Origin: Pseudomonadota bacterium
GTDB taxonomy: Bacteria > Myxococcota_A > Polyangia > GCA-2747355
Reading direction: 5' to 3'
Length of the DNA stretch: 64,000 nucleotides
Assembly: GCA_016711215.1 (NCBI GenBank)
Contig: JADJTL010000006.1
Span: 113,271-177,270, forward strand
A program made the translations under genes and the position numbers. Positions 46,101 through 53,908 of this stretch are shown here, piece by piece; within the stretch, counting starts at the first letter, position 1; each line of letters starts with the position of its first letter. The notes below the pieces were generated by a model that worked only from the letters and a program-made list of their open reading frames with translations, did not search any database and was not told the origin of the DNA.

Positions 46101-46365
46101 GTCCGAACCGGGAGACGCTGCGAATCTGCTCGACGTCCGGAAGCCCGCTCATCGACGATTCGACCGGGAACGTGATCGTGCGCTCGACGTCGACAGGGCC
46201 GAGAGCCGGAGCGTTCGTCAACACCTGCACCTGGACATTGGTGATGTCCGGGACCGCATCGATCGGCAGGTGGAATGCGTTTCGGACGCCCAAGACCGCC
46301 ACGAGTACGACCAGGGCGAGAACGAGAAGGCGCCACTTGAGGCAAAGCTCGACGAGATTCTTCAT
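43192..46365 (-). CDS. czcA: Heavy-metal efflux RND transporter, CzcA/CusA family
   Basis: 1057 residues from ATG at 46365. N-terminal transmembrane helix (WRLLVLALVVLVAVLGVR), then IDAVPDITNVQVQVLTNAPA, typical of heavy-metal RND pumps. The periplasmic porter domains flank two membrane bundles. The proton-relay helix GAIDFGIVVDGSVIVVEN in TM4 carries the acidic residues conserved in CzcA. It ends with a Pro/Gln-rich tail. It uses the proton gradient to expel divalent or monovalent metal ions through CzcB and CzcC. Last gene of the operon, ten bases after czcB. Intact. Confidence 0.95.
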   Translation of the reverse strand: MKNLVELCLKWRLLVLALVVLVAVLGVRNAFHLPIDAVPDITNVQVQVLTNAPALGPVDVERTITFPVESSMSGLPDVEQIRSVSRFGLSAVTVVFDEGTDLLRARQLISERLTQARERLPAGISPELGPLSSGLGEIFQFEVRSDRVCAAGQPDTEQCHTPMELRSVLDWFAAYELRSVRGVVEVNSFGGELKTYEVEVLPDRLRALSISLNELFEALERNNATAGGGYLVRSGEQLLVRGEGRIQSLDEIGDVLIETREDGVPVRVRDVARVHLAPMIRQGAVTRDGRGEVVTGIVMMLVGANGREVVESVKAKLAQISPSLPQGVRIDVFYDRADLVNRTIKTVGTNLAEGALFVIAVLFLLLGSVRGGLIVAAAIPFSMLVAFTAMKLLGLSGNLMSLGAIDFGIVVDGSVIVVENAVVHLAAAARGRGRPLSYSEAAESVLGSTLDVSKAALFGQAIIVLVYVPILTLAGIEGKMFKPMAITVLFALIGAVVASITFVPVLVATFMRQHTEEKEPFVARLLHRVYPRLLEPLMRMPKKVIGISLALLTLTGLVASQMGAEFVPRLDEGALAIQVLRLPSVSLEESVRSATRFETVMREFPEVVTVVSKTGRAEIATDPMGVELSDAIIILKPHDEWQTARTREELVQRISARLTEALPGLGFSFSQPIELRMAELISGTRSDVAITLYGDDLATLERLSLQLQAAVRGIPGASDVRGEQLAGLPTMEVTVDRAAASRYGVSVRDALDAIEAIGGRGVGEVYEGERRFRLQVRVPAALRDDIDELRNLPVSGASGPLVPLGQIASIQIVDSPASVSRENVRRRTNVEVNVRGRDLASFVHDAQARIQSQVPMPPGYVIRWGGQFENLSAATERLAVAVPLALGLIFVLLYMAFGELKSALLIYLNVPFAAVGGVFLLALRGMPFSISAGVGFIALFGIAVLNGVVLLTTVKKLREQGRSPVEAAREGAEARLRAVVMTATVAALGFIPMALSSSAGAEVQRPLATVVIGGLVSATFLTLFVLPTIYAFVYRKDEPQQPPGPEAQGLDEEGAPA

Positions 46366-46375
46366 CGTGGTCCTC

Positions 46376-47557
46376 TCAGTGCTCGTGGCCTTCGGAGAGC
46401 TCGCCGCTCCGAAGGGCGCTCTTCAGCGTGAAGGCACCGGACAACGCGAAGCTGGCGCCTTCTAAAAGGCCTGAGCGGACTTCGAAATAGCCGCCCGCGT
46501 GACGTCCCAGAGCTACTGGCTGCGGCCGAAATGTGTTTGGCTCGTCCGCCGGCACGAAGACGACGTTCTGACCATCGAGCTGGGCAACCGAATCGGCGGG
46601 CACTACGACCACGCGCTCATCGGCGGAGCCGCCAAGCAGCTCAATGCTCCCGAAGAGCCCGCTGCGGAGGCGAGCATCTGGCGCTTGCAGGGAGACGCGA
46701 ATTGGCAGCGAACGGGTCCGTTCGTCGAGAGCCGGCGCGACGTAGGTGATCGTCCCTGGCATCGACAGATCTGGAAACGCGTGTAGTCGCACCAGTGCTG
46801 CCGACCCCGACTGGACGCGTGCAATCTCAAGCTCAGGAACATTGCCGCGCACCCAGACCTTGGTCGGGTCCGTCACGATAAACACGGGTTGCTCGGGCAT
46901 CGCAGCCTCGCCGAGCGTGGCGTGCAGGTCGACGACGACCCCGTCGATGGGCGAGGTCAACGCCAGCTCTCCGCCACTCCCCGACCCAAACACGGAGAGC
47001 TGCCGACGAAGGCCGTCTACCTCGGCGCGAAGCTCTCCAACTTGGGCCTCGGCATCGACGAGCGAGCGCTGGGCTCCGATACCCTCCGTCGAGAGTTGCT
47101 GCTGCCGTCGGAGCGTGGACTCTGCTGCGGTGAGACGCGCACGAGCCTGGTCGAGACGAGAGCGAGCGGTAGATACGTCGCTCGACGCGACGACCCCCAG
47201 AAGCTGCCCGCGCCGGACACGGTCACCGAGTGCCACCGCAACTTTCGTGATTCGACCCGAGACGAGGGCCGCTACATGGGCCGTGCTGCTGGGCTCGAAC
47301 TGGATCTCGGCCGGGATGGCGACGCCGCCGGTGAGCGCCCGCTTCTCCGCACGTCCGACTCGGATCCCCGCGCGCTCGGCCGCTTCTGGCGAGATTCGAA
47401 CCTCGTTCCCGTGCCCCTCGTCGTGGTGCTCACCCTCCTCGCTGTGCCCCGTACCTTCACCGTGCTCGCGCGCCTCGGTATGGCCGGGCTCAGCGCCCTT
47501 CTTGCAGGCGGAGGTCAGTGTGACGATCAAGAAGCAAGTGACGAACGTGCGGTTCAT
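46376..47557 (-). CDS. czcB: Periplasmic adaptor subunit of the metal efflux pump (CzcB-like lipoprotein)
   Basis: 393 residues from ATG at 47557, overlapping the czcC stop (ATGA). Lipobox LTSACKKG at residue ~18. A His/Glu-rich stretch (GTGHSEEGEHHDEGHGNEVR) probably binds the metal. Then the membrane-fusion pattern: TAHVAALVSGRITKVAVAL (lipoyl half), a hairpin of coiled coil (RSRLDQARARLTAAESTLRR), LTSPIDGVVVDLHATLGEA (second lipoyl half), beta-barrel and C-terminal domain. It links CzcA to the outer-membrane channel. Confidence 0.93.
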   Translation of the reverse strand: MNRTFVTCFLIVTLTSACKKGAEPGHTEAREHGEGTGHSEEGEHHDEGHGNEVRISPEAAERAGIRVGRAEKRALTGGVAIPAEIQFEPSSTAHVAALVSGRITKVAVALGDRVRRGQLLGVVASSDVSTARSRLDQARARLTAAESTLRRQQQLSTEGIGAQRSLVDAEAQVGELRAEVDGLRRQLSVFGSGSGGELALTSPIDGVVVDLHATLGEAAMPEQPVFIVTDPTKVWVRGNVPELEIARVQSGSAALVRLHAFPDLSMPGTITYVAPALDERTRSLPIRVSLQAPDARLRSGLFGSIELLGGSADERVVVVPADSVAQLDGQNVVFVPADEPNTFRPQPVALGRHAGGYFEVRSGLLEGASFALSGAFTLKSALRSGELSEGHEH

Positions 47558-48984
47558 GGAGTGCTCTCCTCGTGGTGGTCATCGCGCCAGAGGTCGACAC
47601 CCACGACCCGCTCGAGGCCGGCCAACGCGAAGAAATAGTCAATCTGGGCGCCGAGCGCGTCGCTCTGGATTCGGAGGAAGCGCTCTCGGCCCGTCGAAAG
47701 GGCCAGAATGTCGATCTCGCCAAGCTCGAAGGAGCGCCGCAGCAGCGTGAGGTTCTCCTCGAAGCGCGGAAGGATCTCCGTCCCATAGGCGCGCGTTCGC
47801 TGAGCCGCGGCGATGACCTCGCTGCGCGCCTCGGCGATTTGCCCTTCGAGCAGCGTCCGCGTTGCAGCTAGCTCGGCCTCCGCGACAGTTACATCCGCAC
47901 GTGCGCGAGCGCGCTCAGCTTGGTTTGTCTGAAAGATCGGGATTGGAATCGAGACGACGCCCATCACGACGTTGTAGGCGCCCTCGTCCGTCGGGTTCCC
48001 TTCTCGCCGGTATTGCACTCCGAGGGAGGGTCGGGGCCACGCCTCGCGGTCGGCCAAACTAACGCGTGCCTCGGCTTCTCGAACGCGGGCACCCCCCGCA
48101 CGCAGACTGGGAAGTCTCTGCTGTGCAACCGCGATGAGGCGCTCCTGGGGCGGCGGGTCGCGTGGGGCATCGACAGAGCCGGCCGGATTCGGGGGGCGTG
48201 ACGCAGGCCAGCCGGCCAGCTGCGCCAGCCGTATGCGAGAAGCAAGAAGGGCCTGCTGCGCGCCGACGAGTACTTGACGCGCCTGCGCTACCTCCGCCTG
48301 CGCGAGGCGCAGGGACAAGGCCGCCGTCTCGCCCGCAGAAATTTGGCGCTCGACAACGCGGAGTACCTCTTCCTGAAACGCGACCACGCGCTCTGCGAGA
48401 CGGCCACGCTCACGCTCGACGAGCGCGCGGTGGAAGGCCGCATGCACCTCACAATGAACCGCCCAACGGATCTGCTCGATCTCGGCGTTCGTCAGGTCGC
48501 GAAAACGGTCCGCAGCGTCCAGGCGCAGGCCACGCTCACCCGCGATCTGGATCTGCTGCATCAGCGCCACATCCACGTCCACACCGGTTCCGGCCAAACC
48601 GAAGCGTGGACCCGCGGCGACCGAGACCTCTGGATTCGCCGGCAGGAGCGGAGACGCAGCGACGCGCGCCCCCTCGGCTCGTGAGCGCGTGCTTCGCGCC
48701 ACGACCAGGACGGGGGAATACTGATCCGCGTACGCAAGGATGCCACCGAGGGTGACGTCCTGAGTCGCAGCCGGATCCGGGATTGCGTCCACTGAAACAG
48801 CGCCCGACTCAGCGTGAGCGTCCGCGACGGCGCGAAGGTGCGGAGCCGGCGCCTCGCGTGCCGAACGCGCGCCGGGTCCACCATGGGCGCAGGCGCTGGC
48901 GAGCAAGTTCAGCGCGATCGCGAGCGGGAATCTACTAAACCGAGTAGTAGTTGCGAGCAGACGAGTTCGATGAAGTCGAGCCAT
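47554..48984 (-). CDS. czcC: Outer-membrane efflux channel, TolC/CzcC family
   Basis: 476 residues from ATG at 48984, eight bases after the M56 stop. N-terminal lipoprotein signal (FPLAIALNLLASACAHGG). Mature protein: TLGGILAYADQYSPVLVVAR, SVAAGPRFGLAGTGVDVDVA, paired helical repeats (FHRALVERERGRLAERVVAF and SLADREAWPRPSLGVQYRRE), matching the OEP domain duplication. A BlaI-type operator (48932-48947) lies within its signal-peptide codons. Third gene of the blaI-M56-czcCBA operon. Intact. Confidence 0.92.
   Translation of the reverse strand: MARLHRTRLLATTTRFSRFPLAIALNLLASACAHGGPGARSAREAPAPHLRAVADAHAESGAVSVDAIPDPAATQDVTLGGILAYADQYSPVLVVARSTRSRAEGARVAASPLLPANPEVSVAAGPRFGLAGTGVDVDVALMQQIQIAGERGLRLDAADRFRDLTNAEIEQIRWAVHCEVHAAFHRALVERERGRLAERVVAFQEEVLRVVERQISAGETAALSLRLAQAEVAQARQVLVGAQQALLASRIRLAQLAGWPASRPPNPAGSVDAPRDPPPQERLIAVAQQRLPSLRAGGARVREAEARVSLADREAWPRPSLGVQYRREGNPTDEGAYNVVMGVVSIPIPIFQTNQAERARARADVTVAEAELAATRTLLEGQIAEARSEVIAAAQRTRAYGTEILPRFEENLTLLRRSFELGEIDILALSTGRERFLRIQSDALGAQIDYFFALAGLERVVGVDLWRDDHHEESTP
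48932..48947. promoter_or_regulatory. Putative BlaI-family operator inside the czcC start region
   Basis: CTACT-AAACCG-AGTAG, the same CTACT-N6-AGTAG inverted repeat as in the blaI/CDF intergenic region (50453-50468). It lies about 40 bases inside czcC and could control an internal czcCBA promoter. Confidence 0.55.
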
Positions 48985-48991
48985 CAGTTCC

Positions 48992-49972
48992 TCAGCGCCA
49001 GAAGTAGGTGAACGCGTGCTCGGCGCCGGCGTGGATAGCGTCGAGCGCCTCCGTACCGGTGTGATGTGGAAGAAACGACACGATCACGAGCAGCAGGAAG
49101 GCCGTTGAAACGGCCGAAAGACCGCGTCCGCAACAGGGCACGGGGCGCTTCTCAGCGAAGGCGAACAGCAATCCGATGCGGAGCTTCAAGACCGTGGTGT
49201 CGCGGGCCCCGAGCGCTACGGCTTCGGGTCTCGTCGGGCGCGCGGCCTGCACGAGCGCTTCTGCCAGCGACAAGGGCGCCGCGCCTCGGATGACAGCTTC
49301 TCGGTCACAGTGGGCCTCGCGTGCCGCCAGCCAGCGGCTTGCATGAGGCTGAAGTAGCCAGCGTCCAAAGGGGTTCGCGGCGAGGGCGATCGAGAGCACC
49401 AGGTAGCGAAGCGGGTCAAGGGCGCGAACATGCTCGGCCTCGTGCCCGAGCGCGCTCGCGAGCGCCTCATCGTGCAACGCCTCGGCGTAGGAAAGTCCGA
49501 GGACGACCTTCGGTCGAAAGGTCCCCAGCGTTCCCAGGGCAAACCCCGGATCATCAGTCACGGCGATTCGTCCAGCGAGGTCACACAACGACTCGTGGGC
49601 AGCGATGATTTCCTCAGCACGTTGCGCGAGGCCTCGAGCTCGTGCCGAGCCGGCGAGTTGGGGGCCTTTGGTCGCACGGACGCTCTTCACCGAGAGCCCA
49701 ATCAACAAGACGCTCAGGGTCACGGCGAAGAATCCGGGCTCGAAGCATAGCGCGGCAGCCTTGTGGTCGAAGAGACACGCGACGACGGACCCGGATTCCG
49801 CTTGGTGAAGACCCGCCGAGAGAAACCAGACGAGTGGCACCGCGCTCGAGCCGATGAGCACCAGGTACCTCGAGTTGAGCCGGCGAAGCGCGCCACCCGA
49901 TTCTCTTCGCTCCAGAATCCAAAGGATGCCCTTGGCCAGCAACGCGTACGCTGGCAGCACGACGAGCATCAC
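48992..49972 (-). CDS. M56-family (BlaR1-like) membrane metalloprotease without sensor domain
   Basis: 326 residues from GTG 49972 / ATG 49969. Membrane helices LAKGILWILE, LVLIGSSAVPLVWFLSAG, FFAVTLSVLLIGLSV, LVLSIALAANPFGRW, then the zinc site ALGHEAEHVRALDPL (HExxH) and LAAREAHCDREAV with the third ligand. BlaR1 (~590 residues) adds a penicillin sensor; that domain is missing, and the protein ends after AFTYFWR. The natural start is probably ATG at 50010, overlapping the blaI stop (MTEAAFPLL), with a one-base error near 49,980. By analogy it would cleave or inactivate the BlaI-type repressor on a stimulus, here presumably metal. Confidence 0.85.
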   Translation of the reverse strand: MMLVVLPAYALLAKGILWILERRESGGALRRLNSRYLVLIGSSAVPLVWFLSAGLHQAESGSVVACLFDHKAAALCFEPGFFAVTLSVLLIGLSVKSVRATKGPQLAGSARARGLAQRAEEIIAAHESLCDLAGRIAVTDDPGFALGTLGTFRPKVVLGLSYAEALHDEALASALGHEAEHVRALDPLRYLVLSIALAANPFGRWLLQPHASRWLAAREAHCDREAVIRGAAPLSLAEALVQAARPTRPEAVALGARDTTVLKLRIGLLFAFAEKRPVPCCGRGLSAVSTAFLLLVIVSFLPHHTGTEALDAIHAGAEHAFTYFWR

Positions 49973-50006
49973 GAAGGCAGTGCCAAGAGCGGAAACGCAG
50001 CCTCGG

Positions 50007-50423
50007 TCATGCTTCGAGCTCCCGCCGCCGCTGCTGGATCAACGCCTCGAGTTCATCGAGCTCTGTGGTCGATGATTCCGAGACTTTCTCCACCAGCATT
50101 GCAAGCGCATGATGCTCGCCAACCGCACCATCGAGGACCTCGCGTGCCGTGGACTCGAGGAACTCCTCGCGCGAGAGCTTCGGTGTGTACAAGTACCGTT
50201 TGCCTTCGCGCTCGCGTGCGAGCAGCCCCTTCTCGTGAAGGCGGCCCAGCGTGGTCATCACCGTCGTGTAGGCGATGTCGCGCTGCTTCTCAAGAACCGC
50301 TACGACTTCGCTCACCGCGAATCCCGACAGACTCTTCGTCCAGACGACGTCCATGATGGCAGCCTCGAGCTCGTGAAGACGAAGCTCGATGCCCTTCTTT
50401 CCTGACCGAACGCGGAAGGTCAT
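50007..50423 (-). CDS. BlaI/MecI/CopY-family transcriptional repressor
   Basis: 138 residues from ATG at 50423. Winged helix: LHELEAAIMDVVWTKSL, AVSEVVAVLEKQRDIAYTT, VMTTLGRLHEKGLLAREREG, RYLYTPKLSREEF; C-terminal dimerisation helix. CopY-type cysteine hooks are absent, so the protein is BlaI-like and is likely inactivated by the downstream M56 protease rather than by metal binding. First gene of the efflux operon; an inverted repeat (50453-50468) sits 30 bases upstream. Confidence 0.92.
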   Translation of the reverse strand: MTFRVRSGKKGIELRLHELEAAIMDVVWTKSLSGFAVSEVVAVLEKQRDIAYTTVMTTLGRLHEKGLLAREREGKRYLYTPKLSREEFLESTAREVLDGAVGEHHALAMLVEKVSESSTTELDELEALIQQRRRELEA

Positions 50424-50452
50424 GGCGCGATCCCGGTGTTGTGGCGCATGTA

Positions 50453-50468
50453 CTACTTGCTATAGTAG
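50453..50468. promoter_or_regulatory. Putative BlaI-family operator between blaI and the CDF-like gene
   Basis: CTACT-TGCTAT-AGTAG, the same half-sites and spacing as at 48932-48947. It lies between two divergent genes and touches the plus-strand ATG (50469), so it could control both the efflux operon and the transporter. Confidence 0.7.
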
Positions 50469-51185
50469 ATGAAGACCAACCCGATGTCGAGTCCCCTGCC
50501 GGTGCCGCCCATGGCTCACGTGACCCCGACCGAAGCTGCATGCGAATGCGGCACGTCCCGCCAGACTAACGACGCCCGCCCGGGGGCTCTCCGGCGCGCC
50601 CTGGCCCTCGAGTACCTGACCGTTGGTTGGAACGTCGTCGAAGGCGTCATCGCCGTGGCGGCGGCGGTAATTGCCGGGAGCGTCGCGCTGCTCGGATTTG
50701 GGATCGACAGCTTCGTCGAATGCGCTTCGGCGCTCGTGATGATCTGGCGCATACGCGCGGAGCGCGACCGTCGTCTCTCGGACGAGCGGCTCGACGCGGT
50801 CGAGCACCGGGCACGTCGACTCGTCGCGGCTTCGCTGTTCCTGCTCGCTGTCTACGTGACCTTCGACGCGGTCCACACGCTGTCGACAGCGGATCGTCCG
50901 TCGTTCAGCCTCGTGGGCGTCGTGCTGATGAGCATCTCCGTCGCGGTGATGCTCTGGCTTGCTCGAGCGAAGAGGCGGATCGCGCACGAGCTTGGCAGCG
51001 AGGCGATGACGGCAGACGCGGCCCAGACGACGGCGTGCTGGTGGCTCTCGCTCGCCGCGCTCGCTGGCGTAGGCCTCAACGGCCTCTTCGGCTGGTGGTG
51101 GGCCGACCCGGTCGCGGCGCTGGTCATCGCGGGTCTCGTCGGCCGCGAGGCCCGCGAGGCGTGGAACGGCAAGGCCTGCTGTTGA
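50469..51185 (+). CDS. CDF-like cation transporter
   Basis: 238 residues from ATG at 50469; a later ATG (50511, MAHVTPTEAACECG) is possible because no ribosome site precedes the first. About six membrane segments, including LEYLTVGWNVVEGVIAVAA, GSVALLGFGIDSFVECASA (the cation-site D in FGIDSFVE), LFLLAVYVTFDAVHTL, WWLSLAALAGVGLNGLFGWW and WADPVAALVIAG with a second conserved D. It ends KACC. This is the shorter group of cation-diffusion-facilitator-related exporters without the cytosolic domain. It is divergent from blaI and shares its operator. Confidence 0.85.
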   Translation: MKTNPMSSPLPVPPMAHVTPTEAACECGTSRQTNDARPGALRRALALEYLTVGWNVVEGVIAVAAAVIAGSVALLGFGIDSFVECASALVMIWRIRAERDRRLSDERLDAVEHRARRLVAASLFLLAVYVTFDAVHTLSTADRPSFSLVGVVLMSISVAVMLWLARAKRRIAHELGSEAMTADAAQTTACWWLSLAALAGVGLNGLFGWWWADPVAALVIAGLVGREAREAWNGKACC

Positions 51186-51210
51186 GGTCCGAGCGGGCGG
51201 TCGTGCAGGT

Positions 51211-51414
51211 CTATCTCGTCCAGGGCATCAGCCGCGCGCGGTTCACGGCCGCCTGCTTCTCGTGGTCGAGGTCGTGCAGCAGGCGCTGCAGCTCGCGCAG
51301 GCTCTCGGCGTCGAGCGCGTCGAGGTCGATGCGGTACCGACGGCCGGTGGCCCGGGCCAGCTCGGCCCGGAGCCACTCGACCAGCCGTCGCTTGTCGTGC
51401 TCAGCCGGCGACAT
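51211..51414 (-). CDS. Small protein of unknown function
   Basis: 67 residues from ATG at 51414, overlapping the preceding gene's end by 14 bases. Highly charged, helical (LVEWLRAELARATGRRYRID, DAESLRELQRLLHDLDHEK). No family recognised. Its overlap with the DUF2924-like gene suggests co-translation. Confidence 0.5.
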   Translation of the reverse strand: MSPAEHDKRRLVEWLRAELARATGRRYRIDLDALDAESLRELQRLLHDLDHEKQAAVNRARLMPWTR

Positions 51415-52066
51415 CGGTTCCGGTGGCGAACATCGCCGCCGCGTCTTCCGCGCCGAGGTGCGTGAGGTAGTGCCCGAGCGCGCGGCGGAAGAACTCCATG
51501 CGGTTCTTGATGCCGCGCGTGCGCCAGGCGTCGTCCATGCGCTCGACGATCGCGGACTCGAGGCGCAGCGGCAGGATCTTCACGTCCGCGGGCTCGCCCG
51601 TGCGCGCGGGCCGCGGGCCCACCGGGATGCGGCCCTTCTCGGCCTCGCGGATCTTCCAGATGAGGTAACGCCGGTCATCGCTGCCCGTGGCGCGACCCAC
51701 CGCCTCGAGGTACTTCGCCTGCAGCTCCTCGACGCTCATCGCGGTGAAGCGTCCGCGCGGGCGCGGCACCTCCGCGGCCTCCGTCTGCGCGGGCGGCGCC
51801 GCGTCGTTGGCGACCTCGGGCGCGGCCTCCGGCGTCGGGGCGGGCTTCTCGGCGCGGCGGCGGCCCTTCCCCTTCGGCTCCTGCTTCGGCGCCTCGGTCG
51901 CGCCGTCGTTGCCGCGGGCGGCGAGCGCCTCCCCGATGCGGCGCAGGAGGAACTTCCGGTTCGGCGAGCGGCTGGCCTCTCCGACGATCTCAGCGAATCG
52001 CGCCTGCAGCTCGGGCAGGCGCAGCGTCTCGATGCTCTTCAGGGTCTTCTGCGTGTTACTGTTCAT
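51401..52066 (-). CDS. Double DUF2924-type repeat protein with ribbon-helix-helix-like C-terminus
   Basis: 221 residues from ATG at 52066 (AAGGAG six bases upstream). Repeat 1: RLPELQARFAEIVGEASRSP, RKFLLRRIGEALAARG. Repeat 2: MSVEELQAKYLEAVGRATGS, RRYLIWKIREAEKG. Both correspond to the N-terminal half of DUF2924 and are joined by an acidic/proline linker. The end, LPLRLESAIVERMDDAWR, NRMEFFRRALGHYLTHLG, looks like a small ribbon-helix-helix DNA-binding unit. It sits between the metal genes and the tail cluster, so it may mark the boundary of a mobile element. The architecture is unusual. Confidence 0.65.
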   Translation of the reverse strand: MNSNTQKTLKSIETLRLPELQARFAEIVGEASRSPNRKFLLRRIGEALAARGNDGATEAPKQEPKGKGRRRAEKPAPTPEAAPEVANDAAPPAQTEAAEVPRPRGRFTAMSVEELQAKYLEAVGRATGSDDRRYLIWKIREAEKGRIPVGPRPARTGEPADVKILPLRLESAIVERMDDAWRTRGIKNRMEFFRRALGHYLTHLGAEDAAAMFATGTDVAG

Positions 52067-52140
52067 GGCGGGCTCCTTCTTCGGTTGCGCTCGAAGCCAC
52101 CCGCCGGACCACCCGGCGAGTCGCACCGGGCGGGTTCAGT

Positions 52141-52443
52141 TCACTTGGTCTTCCTCGCGAGGTGCTTGAAGCACCCGAGGTCAATCGCTCTGGGGTCGCT
52201 GGCGACGAAACTGAAGCGCCCCTCCTGTTCGATCCAGGGCTGCACCTCGATGCGGTCGTCGGCGGTAATGCCGCCGGCGCGCGCGACGTCTTCCTCGTCG
52301 CGGAGGTAGGTGCCGTCCTTGTCCGGGTCGTGGTCGGGCGAGGCCGCGCCCTTCATCACCGCGACGATGCGGACCTTGTGGCCGCGCAGGTACGCGTGCT
52401 CGCTGCCGTGGTAGGTGGTGACGGTGCCGATGGTCTTCTTCAT
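52141..52443 (-). CDS. Hypothetical protein, 100 residues
   Basis: ATG at 52443 with GGAG-type site upstream. MKKTIGTVTTYHGSEHAYLR, KVRIVAVMKGAASPDHDPDK, then EDVARAGGITADDRIEVQPW, EEGRFSF. Small beta-rich protein; not assigned to a family. It is transcribed with 52456-52725 before it and the DUF2924-type gene after it; such trios occur in mobile elements. Confidence 0.55.
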   Translation of the reverse strand: MKKTIGTVTTYHGSEHAYLRGHKVRIVAVMKGAASPDHDPDKDGTYLRDEEDVARAGGITADDRIEVQPWIEQEGRFSFVASDPRAIDLGCFKHLARKTK

Positions 52444-52455
52444 GGTCGTTCTCCT

Positions 52456-52725
52456 TCAGCGGCGAGCCGCGTCCCACGCGGCCTTGCTGCCGTAGCGAAG
52501 CTGCTGGCCTTCGACGATGAAGACGTCGTTCGCGGCGGTGCCCTTTTCGAACCGGGGCTCCTCGCGCTCTTCGTCATCGAGGTCTTCGTCGTCCTCGACG
52601 AGGTCCTCACGGACCGCGACCCCGGCGATCCCGTTCTCGAATGGCCAGCTCTGCTGGCTCATGAGCAGGACCTCCGCGTCGGGGTCCAGGTCCTCCAGTA
52701 TCTCGATCAGCTGTTTCACGTTCAT
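52456..52725 (-). CDS. Hypothetical acidic protein, 89 residues
   Basis: ATG at 52725 (MNVKQLIEILEDLDPDAEVL), good GGAG site upstream. The opening KQLIEILEDLDPDAEV..MSQ is seen in many small accessory-gene products; then an acidic run DEDLDDEEREEP and a conserved-looking NDVFIVEGQQLRYGSKAA. Function unknown. First gene of the small cassette. Confidence 0.55.
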   Translation of the reverse strand: MNVKQLIEILEDLDPDAEVLLMSQQSWPFENGIAGVAVREDLVEDDEDLDDEEREEPRFEKGTAANDVFIVEGQQLRYGSKAAWDAARR

Positions 52726-52919
52726 GGTCGTTTCCTCCGCGCCCGGGATGTCCAAGCGTCGAGGACATACAGGCGTCGCTTTCGGAACAGCTCAAGGCCA
52801 TTCGCCGCAGAATCGACCTCGCTGCGGGACACCCAAAACAGGGCGGAAACTCGCGGGAATGTGGGGGCGGGACCTGGAGCGGAACCTGCACTCGGGCGCA
52901 GCTGTCGCCCGACTTGCGG
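52726..52919. other. Gap between the small cassette and the lysis genes
   Basis: About 190 bp, no gene. Contains a degenerate match (about 52,872) to the 12-base CCTGGAGCGCGA repeat of 4191-4224. Probable terminus of the tail cluster. Confidence 0.4.
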
Positions 52920-53159
52920 TCACCGTCCGCGCAGTTCGTCGATGGCGTCGCGCAGCGCGACGAGAGCCGCTTCGACCTTGATGACGGCGGCGGTCTGAGC
53001 CTCGGCGAGCTCGACGATCTTCTCGTGCAGCGCCTTGAGCTCGCGGTCCTTCTTCTCGTTCACGCGCCAGAAGGCCCAGCCGAGAACCGCGACGAGGCCG
53101 TAGGGTCCGGTGGCCTGAAGCCACGCAGCGACAGAGGTGAACTCGTTGTCCATCGTCAT
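52920..53159 (-). CDS. Small membrane protein with coiled coil, holin- or spanin-like
   Basis: 79 residues from ATG at 53159 or 53153. One membrane segment (YGLVAVLGWAFWRVN) followed by a charged coiled coil (KKDRELKALHEKIVELAEAQ, VEAALVALRDAIDELRGR). The size, topology and position 11 bases after the amidase suggest a lysis accessory protein. There is no direct sequence family match. Confidence 0.5.
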   Translation of the reverse strand: MTMDNEFTSVAAWLQATGPYGLVAVLGWAFWRVNEKKDRELKALHEKIVELAEAQTAAVIKVEAALVALRDAIDELRGR

Positions 53160-53170
53160 CTCCCTCCAGC

Positions 53171-53908
53171 TCAGGCGACGGGCGTTGACGGCAAGAGATC
53201 ACAGACGTCGACGGACCGTCGTGCGCCCGTGGTTCGACGAACCGCCTCCTCGAACGCGACCTCCGGAGCGAGCCCGGCTTGGAGGCGCATCCAAGCGTAG
53301 AGCACGAGCCACGCGCCGTCGGCGTGCCCGAAGTAGTGGTGCGCGAGCACGCCGGCGACGGGCTTCGCCGCAGCCGCCACGGGGCCGAGCTGCATCGCAC
53401 CCTTGTTCAGCCCCACCCAGGTGCGCGGCACCTCGATGCCGGGTGCCGGCGAGCTCGTCGTCCAGCGGATGAGCGAACACACCGCTTCAGCCTGCGCCGC
53501 CGTCGGCAGCACGTAGCGTCCCTCGTGGGCCCAGGGCGCATCGATCACGCGTGACCACGGAAGCCCGGGCTTCAGGTTCCGCGGGTAGTACGGGTTCACG
53601 ACCTCGACGCCGAACGAGGGTCGGTTGTGAACCTTCCCCGCGTGCCAGAGCACCTCGGTCGCGAGGTCTCCGTGCTGCGTGAGCTCGCCGTCAGGGCCCA
53701 TCACCAGATGCACGCTGAGCCCGCGCTTCTGGAGGACGGCGATCGTCGACGCCACGCTGCGCGTAACGGTCTCGTGGATGACGAGCTCGGTCGCGCGCGT
53801 GCGCTTGCCCTTCGAGGCGAAGCGCACGACGCCGTCCTCGAGGAACGTCCGGACGGCCATGCCTTCCGCCGCACCGGTAGCGACGCCGCCAACGACGAGG
53901 CCAGTCAC
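53171..53908 (-). CDS. N-acetylmuramoyl-L-alanine amidase-type endolysin
   Basis: 245 residues from GTG at 53908, overlapping the previous stop (GTGA). Amidase_2-like zinc motifs: TELVIHETVTRSVASTIAV (first His), VHLVMGPDGELTQHGDLATE, WHAGKVHNRPSFGVEVVNPY (second His), and VLAHHYFGHADGAWLVLY. Cell-wall hydrolase for tail-associated lysis or cell escape. It follows the fibre and zinc-ribbon genes in the cluster. Confidence 0.8.
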   Translation of the reverse strand: MTGLVVGGVATGAAEGMAVRTFLEDGVVRFASKGKRTRATELVIHETVTRSVASTIAVLQKRGLSVHLVMGPDGELTQHGDLATEVLWHAGKVHNRPSFGVEVVNPYYPRNLKPGLPWSRVIDAPWAHEGRYVLPTAAQAEAVCSLIRWTTSSPAPGIEVPRTWVGLNKGAMQLGPVAAAAKPVAGVLAHHYFGHADGAWLVLYAWMRLQAGLAPEVAFEEAVRRTTGARRSVDVCDLLPSTPVA

